The notes under the pieces were generated by a model, which had not been told where the DNA came from, ran no database searches, and saw nothing but the letters and a program-made list of their open reading frames with translations. A DNA stretch of 64,000 bases, from positions 1 through 64,000 of the forward strand of contig JBBILI010000007.1 in the NCBI GenBank assembly GCA_037445025.1. Reading direction: 5' to 3'. The stretch comes from CAIQQQ01 sp037445025 (GTDB taxonomy: Bacteria > Pseudomonadota > Alphaproteobacteria > Acetobacterales > Acetobacteraceae). Shown one piece after another: positions 1-10,494 of the stretch (its first letter is position 1; every line of letters starts with the position of its first letter). A program made the translations under genes and the position numbers.

Positions 1-153
1 CTTGGGCGGCTTCTCAAACCGGGCCAGCCGGGACTCCAATTCCGCGATCCGCGCGAGTGCTGCTTCCAACTGGCCAACAAGCGGCAGCAGAGACAGGATC
101 AGCGCGTCCTTCTCGGCGACCGTCAGCTTGGTGAGATCGATCTTGGGTGCCAC
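1..153 (-). CDS. tnpC: IS66 family transposase (TnpC), N-terminal fragment running off the window
   Basis: Only the first 51 codons are visible; the gene continues past the left edge. Read leftward from a GTG at 153, the product contains DLTKLTVAEKDALILSLLPL followed by a coiled-coil stretch with ELESRLARFEKPPK. That order (the phrase AEKDALI, a leucine-rich coiled coil, then KPPK) is the usual start of IS66 transposases. The coding frame is open upstream only to a stop at 202-204, so the start is between 189 (TTG) and 153. The tnpA and tnpB genes expected upstream in a complete IS66 are absent, so this may be a fragment or a tnpC-only element. Confidence 0.72.
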   Translation of the reverse strand, partial: MAPKIDLTKLTVAEKDALILSLLPLVGQLEAALARIAELESRLARFEKPPK

Positions 154-324
154 CCCGATGTTGAATCGAATCGCCCGTGATCGCGTCAACTCCCTTCGTG
201 GTCACCCCGGATGTGGAGGCCCAAACCGCCACAGGCTACCCACGTGAGCAATTACGGCCGGGAGCGCGCCGCATCACACTTGATCCACGTCCACAATGTC
301 GGGGATGCGGCCGTGAGGGCCGAA

Positions 325-1179
325 ATGAAGGCCATCCGCTGGCTCGAAGCCAATCTCCGGCTATTCGATCCCACCGATCACACGCGAGACGGCCACGCTT
401 CCGCCCTGAAGGCCTTCGGAGAGCTCGTGCTTTGTCTCGCAGTGGCCCGACGTCTAGCCCCGCCTTGCTTCCCAAGCCAACGTCTCGTGTCGTTCGTCGC
501 CGGCATGATCGACGAGATCAGCGTCTGTCGACTTGCCAGTCACGCACGCACCTACGCGATGGTTTTCGACCTCGAAACCTGTGCCCGTGATCTCGGCATC
601 GCAACACCGCGTTTGTCCCGGCATATCGCCGATCTTGAGCCACTCGGCGCCAGGAGCATGCCGGAACGCAGTCCGTTCGCGGAACTTGAGGCAGCGTATT
701 TTTCGGCCCGACGGCGCGGCACACAACCAACCTTTCCAAAGCGAACGGTCGCCAGGACGGCCTTTTCCCGTTTGCAGTCAGACCGCTTTCCAAGCTGGCT
801 GCTCGATACCTCCGATATCTACAACGTCACGCACACCATCTTCTATCTGACGGATTTCGGAAACATGAAGATGGCCACCCCGGTGTCACGCGCGTTCACC
901 GAACGGTTGACTGGCCTGCTGGCCTTGCATGTTCTCCGCCGCGACTGGGATCTGGCGGGCGAACTGCTGATGTGTCTTCGTCTTCTCGACATCCCAGCAA
1001 GCCCGGTTCAGCGTGCCGCGGACGAAGCCATCCGCGCGTCGCAACTCCCGGATGGCCGCATTCCCTACCGCCTCCCAATGGATGACCGCACGCCGATCGA
1101 CTTCTCCTACCACACCACGCTGGTCTTCTTGATTTGCGCGCTGTTCCGCCACCGGGGAGCCAATGCACCGCATCGCTAG
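325..1179 (+). CDS. Helical protein resembling DUF6895 family
   Basis: Function unknown. The product is about 284 residues from the ATG at 325, which has a GAGGG five bases upstream; an ATG at 211 would give 322 residues but lacks a clear ribosome site. It starts KAIRWLEANLRLFDP, carries the phrase YNVTHTIFYLTDFG in the middle and ends with FSYHTTLVFLICALF. Paired His-Thr motifs of this kind in an all-helical repeat protein are what I recall of DUF6895 proteins, mostly actinobacterial; the family name is recognition from memory, not a search. It overlaps the next gene by 17 bases, so the two are translationally coupled and probably work together. Confidence 0.55.
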   Translation: MKAIRWLEANLRLFDPTDHTRDGHASALKAFGELVLCLAVARRLAPPCFPSQRLVSFVAGMIDEISVCRLASHARTYAMVFDLETCARDLGIATPRLSRHIADLEPLGARSMPERSPFAELEAAYFSARRRGTQPTFPKRTVARTAFSRLQSDRFPSWLLDTSDIYNVTHTIFYLTDFGNMKMATPVSRAFTERLTGLLALHVLRRDWDLAGELLMCLRLLDIPASPVQRAADEAIRASQLPDGRIPYRLPMDDRTPIDFSYHTTLVFLICALFRHRGANAPHR

Positions 1180-1963
1180 GCTGGTGCACAGCCTGGCGCA
1201 TGACGCCGACGCCCTGGATCTCAAATCCAGATTGCGGCTGGCCCTCGGGCTGAATCTGACGACACCTGGCGTCGCGCTGCCAAAAGCCGCACTTGCAATC
1301 GCCGGGCTTGACCGCCTTGAAGCGACGTCGATCATGCAGGCGGAAGCAATGCTGGAGGCGCTGCTGCTGGCCGCCATCCAACGCGAAGGTGGCAGGACGC
1401 CACCGTCAAGCCTGTTGGCCATCGCCTCCAGCCTCGCCGATAGCTTGGCCACTGCGGAGCCCGAGCCCGAATGGATCGACCTGCAATGGGTTCTTCACCG
1501 GCTCGATGCGAGCGGGCCACCAACGGCTCGCGTCCAGCCGAGTCTTCCCCCCGACATCCTGACCGCCAGCCCTGCCGCACAGCAGCGCGCGTTGCGGCGG
1601 CTCTCGGTGGACCACCGTCCACCAAGGCCCGACACGCCCCTTATCGTTGCCGCCATTGCGCAGAACGCGATCGAGTCCGGCGATTTCGCTCTGGCTGGGC
1701 TGGGTCTGCGGACCCTCGCAGCACTTCTCGGGCGTGCGCATTGGATGGTGCGCCACCTTCGGCTGCACGTGACACATGGCTTACTGCCCACTCTCGAAGC
1801 GATGCAGGAACGAACGGCACCCAAAAAGCCGGCCGGCGATGACGACGATGCCGCAAACGCCTTTGTGTCCCAAGCGCTCTTCGTCGTGGCATGGAGCCTG
1901 GCCGATACAGATCCCAAAAGCAGCTTTTGCCCGATGCGGCCGAACCGGTGCAAAATTCAATGA
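1163..1963 (+). CDS. Companion helical protein, probably frameshifted at its C terminus
   Basis: Function unknown. It is a 266-residue, leucine- and alanine-rich, probably all-helical protein that starts inside the end of the previous gene, so it is likely its partner. No catalytic motif is visible. The last 18 residues (PKSSFCPMRPNRCKIQ) look unnatural. In another frame, entered near the A-run at 1914-1917, the DNA reads QLLPDAAEPVQNS, a more protein-like ending, which suggests a recent frameshift. The gene stops two bases before a large repeat hairpin, so repeat insertion may have affected the 3' end. Confidence 0.55.
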   Translation: MHRIARLVHSLAHDADALDLKSRLRLALGLNLTTPGVALPKAALAIAGLDRLEATSIMQAEAMLEALLLAAIQREGGRTPPSSLLAIASSLADSLATAEPEPEWIDLQWVLHRLDASGPPTARVQPSLPPDILTASPAAQQRALRRLSVDHRPPRPDTPLIVAAIAQNAIESGDFALAGLGLRTLAALLGRAHWMVRHLRLHVTHGLLPTLEAMQERTAPKKPAGDDDDAANAFVSQALFVVAWSLADTDPKSSFCPMRPNRCKIQ

Positions 1964-1964
1964 T

Positions 1965-2090
1965 CTCATACCAACGGTCATGAAGAATGACCGTTGGTAT
2001 GAGTCTTGGTTTGGCGCGCCGCCGCCGGCCAACCCGGCGCGCGAGACCAACGGCCTTGATCGATGCAAGAGCCATCGATCAAGGCCGTTG
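1965..2090. repeat. Multi-hairpin dispersed repeat, copy 1
   Basis: This lies in the 371-base gap 1964-2334, which holds no convincing gene. Three stems follow each other: a perfect 17-bp stem (1965-1981 with 1987-2003, loop GAAGA), a GC-rich stem using GCGCGCCG and CGGCGCGC (about 2013-2042), and a perfect 18-bp stem (2048-2065 with 2073-2090, loop CAAGAGC). The first two stems and the spacing between them recur at 22237-22320. The pattern resembles a REP-type intergenic palindrome. Nothing recognisable is seen in 2091-2334 apart from a GGGGAGG ribosome site for the next gene. Confidence 0.75.
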
Positions 2091-2334
2091 CTATCAGAGC
2101 TTTGGGACGCCGATCGGCGCTGAAACTCCGCGCCGGTCCAGACCATCGGGTGCTCGCCGTTCAGGGACACACTCTCAGGTAAGCAGGACTACCCCTTGCC
2201 GGAGGCATGCTCGATACTGAAACCGACGAGGCGGTGGGATGCGTGCCCACGGCAACATCGCGGCGACCTCCGGCCACAGCGTGGCTTGCGGGTCAACCGC
2301 GCTCGATCAGACGAATAGAGGGGGAGGCACATCA

Positions 2335-5300
2335 ATGGCCGTCGCCGCACAGGCAAAAGCTCCGGTATCCGATACCATCATGTTACCGGAGAAGATGAAG
2401 CCTTCGCTTGCGCTTTCCAAAAGCCAGCCTGTGCAGACTGCGATCGGATTGGCCGCCGACGGTGAAGCAGTGGTGCTGCTCGACAAAAAAATGAAACCAA
2501 AGTCCATGCTGGCGAAACTGAAAGCGGACGCCGCCAAGGCGAAAGTGCAGTTGCAACCGTCCTCGCTGCGCTTTGAGAAAGCCTAGGTCGACCCTGAATA
2601 CGATTCAGGCATGGTCCGGTTCTTCATCAACAAGGATGCTCCCGGCAGCATGCGGGCCAAATTGGTGACCGTGTTCAAGCGGATCGCCTATCAAAAGGTC
2701 GAACTGAACGTCGATCCCTCCCTGGAGGCGGAAGCGGAGGAAGACGCCGCCGAAGATGGCGCCGATGCGGACGGGGCGACCGCCACACCCATCCCTGCGG
2801 CGTTGGATGCCGGGGCCTTGACGAGAGAGCTGACCGCTCTCGCCCGGCGGCTTACCGAGGCGCCAAACACCGAGCCGGCCCTGAAGGCCTCCTTGGTGAA
2901 ATGCGCGACCGACGCCAACGCGTCGATCAAGGCTGGGTCGCTCGACGCGGCGGCCGGCCTGATCGCGCAGCTTCGCACCGGGCTTGACTCCATCGCGCCA
3001 TCGCCGCCGACCGGCACACCGGACGCTGCCTCGCTGCTTGGCGAGCTCGGCGGCCTTGCCAGAAAGATCACCTCTGCCGCCGCGGATCCGGCGTTGCGGG
3101 GCATGCTGGCAAAGCTCGCAATCGACGCGCAGGCCGCCTTGAAGGCGAACGATACGGTCACGGCCTCAGGCCTCATCGCGCGGTTGCTAGGCGGGCTGGA
3201 TGCCGCAACCGCGACATCTCCCACATCGGCGTCCGACGCCGCCCCGGCGACGCAGATCTGGAACGATGCGAAGGAAGCGGCAGACCAGCAGCTCAATCAG
3301 CTCTATGCGACGCTGAGGAAGACCGGGCTGCCGGTGCTCACCGAGGTCGCCGGCGAGATCGAGGCGGTGCTGGGAAAATTCCGCACGGGGCTGGTCAGCG
3401 CGCTGATCAATTACGACCAGGCTGCGGGATCCCGGAAGGAGAATGCGCGGGTCAACGCGCTGCGTGTGGTCGAGGATTATCAGGCGCGCCTCACGGCCTG
3501 GATCGACAGCACCAATGCCGCCAGGACATTCGTCACCACGCTCGACAACGTCAGCAAGCTCTGGAAGGCACAGAAGTCGGCCACATGGCCTGCTCTGGCG
3601 GCCAGCGCGATGGGCGGGCTCGCCGATCGGGCCAAACCGAGGCGGGCGAACTTGCCAAGGCCGGTGCCAGCCTTGACCCTGCCATCCAGATCCTGACCGA
3701 CGGCAAGGCGGCGATCGAGGCGGGCGCGCGCTATGCGACGGTGATGACCCGGGTCAAGGACAAGCGCGCGAAGCTCCCGCCGGAGATCGACCCGCTGGGC
3801 GCCCGGATCGACACGCTGACCAAGGTGATCGACGAGATGGCAGATCCGGCCGCAACCGATTTCGTCACCAACCAGCAGGCCCTGGTCGACATCGAAGCCG
3901 CCATCGCGTCCGGCACGGACTATGCCGCCGCGCTCAAGAAGACACTGGCGGAATTCGCCGGCATCAAACGCCTGATCACGCCCGGCACGCAGGCGGCGGC
4001 CGCCAAGGTCGACGTCACGATCCAGAAGGACATCCATAAAGCCATCGGCCTTGCCTCCTCGTTCAGCTACGCTGCCGCGCTGGACGCGCTCACCCAGGCC
4101 TGCGACGCGATCGCCACTGCAGGCGCGCAGCGAGAGCAGGAGGTGATGGACCGGGCGGGCGAGATCGTGAAGGGACAGACCCCGCAGGAGGCGGTGCTGA
4201 CCGCCATCGGCGACAGCCAGGATGCCGGAGGCACACGTCTGGCCGCCGCGCTTTATCTGCAGTTCGGCGAGACCGATCTGCCGCGTCTGCTGGCAGGGGT
4301 GACCGGTGCCAACCCCGCCGCCAACCCCGGCACGCCGGACTCGGTGGGCCTCGCGCCGGATGTGACCGCGAACAACCTCAAGGCGCTCGGGGCTTCGGTC
4401 GGCGCCAAGGGGCTGAAGGAGCTGACCGTGGCGTTCGGCGGCGCGGACAAGCTCGGTCAGACGATGAAGCACGGCATGAACGCCGGGCAGGTCGGCGATC
4501 TTCACGCGGTCTACGATCTGGGCCAGCCCACGGGGGCCGACGATCTCAAGCAGGTGATTGGCACGTCGTTTCGGGGTGATCCGCAGATGTTCGCGGCGAT
4601 CACCTGTCAGGGCCTCAAAGGGCCGCAGCAGAGCGGTCCTGACAAATGCGCAGCGAACCTCAAGGCGATGACGGATGCGTTCAACAATCCGGCCAAGCTT
4701 CGCAACCTGGTCGATGGGGTCAAGTCCGACGACGTGACGAAAGCGCTCTCCCACCTCGATTTCAATGCCCTGACCGACGACGAAACGTCCCTGCTGAAGG
4801 CCGAGCAATGCGCCACCGCCGGCAAGCGCATGAACAATCTGGTGACGAACCATTTCAAAGGCGACGCCAGGAAGCTCAAAGACCCGTTCTATGACCAGAT
4901 CGAAAAGCAACCGACCGCGGAATTCAACGCGCTGGTCGCGGCCAGGCAGGCCTGGCTCGATTACCAAAATCTGGACGAGAAGACGAAAAAGAAGACCAAG
5001 CCGCCAGTCTACACGCAGCAGATGGCGGACAGGTATGCGCGCCTGAATCAGGTGTCGCGCGCGTGCGCCGATGGGTGCCATGATCCGCACCGCCGCCACT
5101 CTGGAGATGAAGCCGGCCCCCGGAGAGGCTCCGGCGTTTCGAGACCTGAAATGCGCCGGGGAACGCGCGGTTCATTTCGAACAAAGGCATTGCCGCGAAA
5201 ATGTCACGCTGGCGCCGCCGGCACTCGGCCCCGATACCACGCCGGTCGGCGATGAAAAGGATGTTCCGGCCGGCTTCTGGCCGGAAGGAACGGATGGCGC

Positions 5301-5667
5301 GAAGATCAAGGCCCTGGTCATCTCCGTGCTGGAACACATCGGGCCGCCGCCGACCGGCTGGAAAGCAAAGCCATCGACGACCAGACCTGGGCCCAAAAAC
5401 AGCGAGATCGAAACGACGTTCTACCAGTACGACGACAGTGTGGATTTTGAATTCAAGGCTGCCGGCAAGAATTTCACCAGCAGCATCGACGTGCGGCTTG
5501 GCGTTGAAGTGGTGAAGGTCACGACCCCCGCGACCATACCGGGCAACGCACCGAAGGTCGTGACAACACGGTCTCTCAAGCAGTTCTACCCGAAGGCCGA
5601 GCTGCGGCAATTCGAGGACCTGCAGACCCTCAAGGCCGCGCTCGGCAAGCGGCTGCCGGTGAGTTAA
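2335..5667 (+). pseudogene. Large alanine-rich gene of about 1,100 codons, broken by a stop and two frameshifts
   Basis: Four pieces read as one protein. Piece 1 (2335-2586, start MAVAAQAKAP after a GGGGAGG site) ends at TAG 2584. The same frame continues VDPEYDSGMVRFFINKDAPGSMRAK with a possible restart ATG at 2611. Near 3632-3645 the frame shifts from ...GGLADRA to QTEAGELAKAGASLDP, as after loss of one base. Near 5050-5075 it shifts again from ...NQVSRACAD to GAMIRTAATLEMKP and ends at 5667. The product would be a long, mostly helical, Ala-rich protein; two similar blocks with LARKIT/LARRLT and GLIAxLxxGLD (about 2820-3000 and 3040-3210) suggest internal duplication. The C-terminal part has Cys residues and a more mixed composition. 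I cannot name a function; a large secreted or cell-surface protein is possible. Confidence 0.6.
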
Positions 5668-5685
5668 CGACGAATGGAGGGTGTG

Positions 5686-6153
5686 ATGAAAGTCGTGTTC
5701 AACCTGACCGGCCCGGACGGCGCGATCGTCGACGAAGAGGCGTTGCGCGCCGACCCGATGCTGGCCGCGGCGCTGACGAAAGATCTCGGTGCCAGCGAAG
5801 GCGGACTTCAGATCGCGGATCCCGACAGCGGCGTTCTCGCCAGTGTTGGCGATACCTTGCCGATCCTGTTGGATGCATTCTGCCTTGGCGGGCTCGAAAC
5901 CCTCAGGCGGGACGGCCATATCGAGGTCGATTTCTTCGATCACGACGAGACGCTGCAGATCGTGGTCGCGGACGGCAAGGTGCTGTTCGACAGCACCCGG
6001 TTCGGCACGCGCGCGTTTCCCGGCGATGCCTACTTCGCGGCGATGACGGCGTGCGGCGCGCGATACGACGCGTTCCTTGCGTCGCTGCCGGAGCGCGAAA
6101 TCGAGGACCCCGTGCCCGCGGGGCCCCGGTGGGGTGACCCGCCTGCGGCTTGA
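5686..6153 (+). CDS. Small acidic hypothetical protein behind the broken large gene
   Basis: Function unknown. A 155-residue acidic protein starting MKVVFNLTGPDGAIVDEE. The ATG at 5686 has GGAGG five bases upstream, better than the ATG at 5674. No signal peptide or membrane segment is seen. It starts 19 bases after the large pseudogene and is intact, so the pair was probably one operon. A small acidic protein after a large one could be an immunity or chaperone-like partner, but nothing in the sequence proves that. Confidence 0.6.
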   Translation: MKVVFNLTGPDGAIVDEEALRADPMLAAALTKDLGASEGGLQIADPDSGVLASVGDTLPILLDAFCLGGLETLRRDGHIEVDFFDHDETLQIVVADGKVLFDSTRFGTRAFPGDAYFAAMTACGARYDAFLASLPEREIEDPVPAGPRWGDPPAA

Positions 6154-6336
6154 GGACAGAGGCTGCCCTGCGGAGCCGATCGGGCCAGGCGGTGTGCCGT
6201 GGTCCCGGGGCATCAGACCGGGCGTATGGCCCTCACCGCTGCGTGAGCCACGCGCGAGATCGTCATAACACTGCACACCTTGCACAGCTCCGTGTTTCCG
6301 GACATGACGTCACCTGTGGGAAAAGCGGACAGGTTC

Positions 6337-8670
6337 ATGGACCAGCAGGTCAGCACGCAGGGAATCGGCGCCTCGGTGCGCCGCGTCGAGGATCAGCGGT
6401 TTCTGCGCGGCGCCGGTCGGTATGTCGCCGATCTGCGGCTGCCGGGCATGATGCATATGGTGGTCGTGCGTTCGCCCTACGCCGCCGCCGTCATCGAGGC
6501 CATCGACACGCAGGCGGCCCAATCCGCGCCGGGTGTGCTGGCCGTGCTGACCGGAGCGGATCTCGATGCGTCCGGCATCGGCGGCCTGCACACCGTTGTC
6601 CAACGTCACCGCCCGGACGGCAGCGCGATGCCGCGGCCACCCTATCGCCCGCTTGCCACCGACGCCGTTCGCTTCGTGGGCGACACCGTGGCGCTTGTCG
6701 TCGCCGAGACCCTTGCCCAGGCGCAGGATGCGGCAGAACTGGTGACGGTGGACTATCGACCGCTGCCAGCCGTCACCTCCGCCAGCGCGGCGCGCGCACC
6801 GGGAGCCTCGTCGGTGTGGCCGGAGCACGCGCCGGACAATCTGTGCTTCCTGTTCCAGCTTGGCGACAAGGCGGCCACCGATGCCGCCTTCGCCGCGGCC
6901 GAACATGTCGCCACCCTGCCCTTCCGCATCAGCCGGGTCAGTGCCAATCCGCTGGAAACCCGCAACGCGATCGGCGTGTACGATCCGATCGAACAACGCT
7001 ACACGCTCCACGCCGGCGTGCAGATCCCGCACAAGATCCGCACCGAGCTGGCCGAGCGCACCTTCGGCATGCCGTCCTCGCAGCTGCGCATTGTCTCGCC
7101 GGACATAGGGGGCGGGTTCGGCATGAAGGGCAGCCCGTACCCCGAGCATGTGCTGGTGCTGTGGGCTGCGAAGGTGGTCGGGCGGCCGGTGCGATGGATG
7201 GCCGGACGGTCGGAATCGTTCCTCTCCGACTTCCATGCCCGCGACAATGACAGCGTGGTGGAACTGGCGCTGTCGCGTGACGGCCTGTTCCGCGCCCTGC
7301 GTATCCGCACCATCGCCAATCTCGGCGCGTATCTCGCGTTCAACACGCCGCATTCGTCCACCAACAACCTCGGCGGGCTCGCCGGCATGTATTGCACTCC
7401 TGCCATCCATGTGGCGGTGCAGGGCGTGTTCACCCACACCCAGCCGACGGCGCCGTATCGCGGCGCCGGGCGGCCGGAGGCGACCTACGCGCTGGAGCGG
7501 GTGATCGATGTCGCGGCGCGCGAGCTGGGGCTGGACCGGGTGGAGATCCGCCGGCGCAACCTGATCGCGCCTCAGCAGATGCCGTTCAGGACCGGGCTGG
7601 TGTTCACTTATGACTGCGGCGAGTTCGAGCGCGGCATGGACATGGCGCTGCAGGCCGCCGACTGGAACGGCTTCGCGGCACGGGCCGCCGCGTCGCGGGC
7701 GGCGGGGAAGCTGCGCGGCATCGGCATCGCCAACGCCATCGAGATCGCCGGCGGGCCGCCGCGCACACCCAACGAGGAAGGCGCCGAGATCCGCTTCGAT
7801 CCGTCGGGCGACGCGGTGCTGCTGCTGGGCTCGCACAACCATGGCCAGGGGCACGAGACGGCGTTTCGCCAGATCGCTCACGCGCTGCTGGGGCTCGATC
7901 CCGGCCGGGTGCGGGTGGTCTCGGGCGACACCGACCAGGTGAACCATGGCCGCGGCACCTTCGGCTCGCGCTCCATCATCGCGGTGGGGGCGGCGCTGTC
8001 GCGCGGGGCGGAGAAGATCGTCGCCCAGGGACGACGCATCGCCGCCCATCTGCTCGAGGCGGCGGAGGCGGACATCGTGTTCGCGGACGGCAATTTCTCC
8101 GTGGCCGGCACCGATCGCGCAGTGCGCATCGAGGCCGTGGCGCGCGCCAGCTTCGAGGTCACCCGCATGCCCCGCGGCAGCGAGATGGGGCTGGGCGCCA
8201 ACGTGGTGCTGTCCGCCGACGACGCGACCTACCCCAACGGCACCCATGTCTGCGAGGTGGAGATAGATCCTGAGACCGGCGTGTCCGAGATCGTATCCTA
8301 TGTCGTCGCCGACGATGTCGGCACCGTCATCAACCCGCTGCTGGTGAAGGGGCAGATGCATGGCGGCATCGCCCAGGGCGTGGGCCAGGCGATGGGCGAG
8401 CAGATCCTCTACGATGCCGACGGGCAGATGGTGACCGGCTCGTTCATGGACTACATGATGCCGCGTGCCGATGATCTGCCGTCACTCCCGGTGCTCAGCA
8501 ACACGGTGCCGACCCGCAACAACCCGCTGGGCGCCAAGGGCGCCGGCGAGGCTGGCTGCGTGGGCGCATTGCCGGTGGTGATCAACGCAATCTGCCATGC
8601 GCTCGACATCGCGCATATTGATATGCCGGCCACGCCGGAGCAGGTTTGGCGCACCATCAGGATGCGTTGA
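6337..8670 (+). CDS. Xanthine dehydrogenase family molybdopterin-binding (large) subunit, CO dehydrogenase form-II-like
   Basis: Molybdenum-cofactor subunit of the xanthine oxidase family, which hydroxylates or oxidises a small organic substrate. It has the family order: N-terminal a/b hammerhead (RRVEDQRFLRGAGRYVADL), GGGFGMKG near residue 257, PYRGAGRPEATY near 373 and GAGEAG near 735, whose Glu is the catalytic base. PYRGAGR rather than the AYxCSFR loop argues against a true form-I CO dehydrogenase. Length (about 777 residues) is normal. No FAD (CoxM) or 2Fe-2S (CoxS) subunit gene lies beside it, so partners must be elsewhere. The start is uncertain (ATG 6337, 6304 or 6280). It probably shares an operon with the ABC importer downstream. 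Confidence 0.85.
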   Translation: MDQQVSTQGIGASVRRVEDQRFLRGAGRYVADLRLPGMMHMVVVRSPYAAAVIEAIDTQAAQSAPGVLAVLTGADLDASGIGGLHTVVQRHRPDGSAMPRPPYRPLATDAVRFVGDTVALVVAETLAQAQDAAELVTVDYRPLPAVTSASAARAPGASSVWPEHAPDNLCFLFQLGDKAATDAAFAAAEHVATLPFRISRVSANPLETRNAIGVYDPIEQRYTLHAGVQIPHKIRTELAERTFGMPSSQLRIVSPDIGGGFGMKGSPYPEHVLVLWAAKVVGRPVRWMAGRSESFLSDFHARDNDSVVELALSRDGLFRALRIRTIANLGAYLAFNTPHSSTNNLGGLAGMYCTPAIHVAVQGVFTHTQPTAPYRGAGRPEATYALERVIDVAARELGLDRVEIRRRNLIAPQQMPFRTGLVFTYDCGEFERGMDMALQAADWNGFAARAAASRAAGKLRGIGIANAIEIAGGPPRTPNEEGAEIRFDPSGDAVLLLGSHNHGQGHETAFRQIAHALLGLDPGRVRVVSGDTDQVNHGRGTFGSRSIIAVGAALSRGAEKIVAQGRRIAAHLLEAAEADIVFADGNFSVAGTDRAVRIEAVARASFEVTRMPRGSEMGLGANVVLSADDATYPNGTHVCEVEIDPETGVSEIVSYVVADDVGTVINPLLVKGQMHGGIAQGVGQAMGEQILYDADGQMVTGSFMDYMMPRADDLPSLPVLSNTVPTRNNPLGAKGAGEAGCVGALPVVINAICHALDIAHIDMPATPEQVWRTIRMR

Positions 8671-8707
8671 CGCTATATCAGAACGATCCAGAACGGAGGA
8701 ATTCCGC

Positions 8708-9708
8708 ATGAAACGTCGCACGCTGCTGGCCGGACTTGGCGCCCTTGCCGCCCCCACCGTCGCCCGCGCCCAGGCGGCGCCGATGACAATCCGTTACGGC
8801 TGGGCGATCACGCCGGCACAGCTGCTGCCGCTGATCTTTGCCAACACCGGTATCCTGCGCCATTACGGCCACAGCTACACGGCGGAGGGCTATTACTTCA
8901 AAGGCAGCGCGCCGCAGATCACCGCCCTCGCCGCGGGCGAGCTAGAGTTCGCCGCCCTCGCCTTCTCCTCCTTCGGCCTCGCCATCCAGAACGCCCATAT
9001 GAACGACCTTCGCGTGGTGGCCGATCTCTACCAGGACGGCGTGCAAGGCTATTATTCCAGCCAATACGTGGTGCGTGCCGACAGCCCCATCCAGAAGGTG
9101 GAGGACCTCAAAGGCAAGACCATCGCCAGCAATGGCCTTGGCGGCGCCATCGACATGGCGATGCGCAAGATGCTGCGCACCCATGGGCTGGAGGACAAGC
9201 GCGACTACAAGGTGATCGAGGTCGATTTCCCCAACATGCCGGCGATGCTGGCCGAGCAGAAGGTGGACATGGCCGGCATGGTCGCGCCGTTCTCGCTCAA
9301 CGAGGTGAAGGCCGGCCATGTGCGCAGCCTGTTCACCATCAAGGATTCGATGGGCGTGGCACAGACCACACTGCTGGCGGCACGCGCCCCGGTGATTGCC
9401 AAGAACCATGCCATGTTCGTCGATTTCTTCGAGGACGTGCAGATCGGCACCGCCTGGCTGCTCAACCCGGCCAACCGCAAGGCCGCCCTCGCCCTGGTGG
9501 CGAAGGTGACGAAGCAGCCGGAAGAGGCGTTCTCCAGCTGGCTGTTCACCGGGGATGACTATTACCACGATCCCCAGGCGCGACCGAACCTTGCAGCTCT
9601 GCAGGCCAATCTGACGGTGCAGAAGGAACTGGGCTTCCTGCGCACGGAGATCGACGTGGCGAAATACGCTGATCTGAGCCTGATCGATGAGGCGGCGAAA
9701 CGCAGCTC

Positions 9709-9712
<4 letters not shown>
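8708..9712 (+). CDS. NitT/TauT-family ABC transporter substrate-binding protein
   Basis: Periplasmic binding protein of an SsuA/TauA-like importer. It starts at ATG 8708 with GGAGGAAT upstream. A Tat-like signal (MKRRTLLAGLGALAAPTVARAQA) is followed by the mature domain with GYYSSQYVVRADSPIQKVEDLKGKTIA, the usual central phrase of this family. The last codon overlaps the ATPase gene by four bases (ATGA). Substrates in this family include sulfonates, nitrate, thiamine precursors and aromatic acids; the neighbouring molybdenum hydroxylase suggests its substrate is imported here. Confidence 0.85.

Positions 9713-10490
<778 letters not shown>

Positions 10491-10494
<4 letters not shown>

Noticed and set aside
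1965..2090. Attenuator or riboswitch upstream of the large gene
   Set aside because: The first two hairpins recur at 22237 in an unrelated context, so a dispersed repeat explains them better.
3480..5099. Long open frame (539 codons) on the minus strand opposite the broken large gene
   Set aside because: Its translation is rich in Arg, His and Gly without any domain; it is an antisense shadow of the high-GC plus-strand gene.
6310..8361. Open frame of 683 codons opposite the molybdenum hydroxylase gene
   Set aside because: The opposite strand has all family motifs; this frame has none and a composition typical of antisense frames in GC-rich DNA.
6337..8670. True aerobic CO dehydrogenase (coxL form I)
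   Set aside because: The active-site loop is PYRGAGR, not the form-I AYxCSFR loop, and coxM and coxS are missing.
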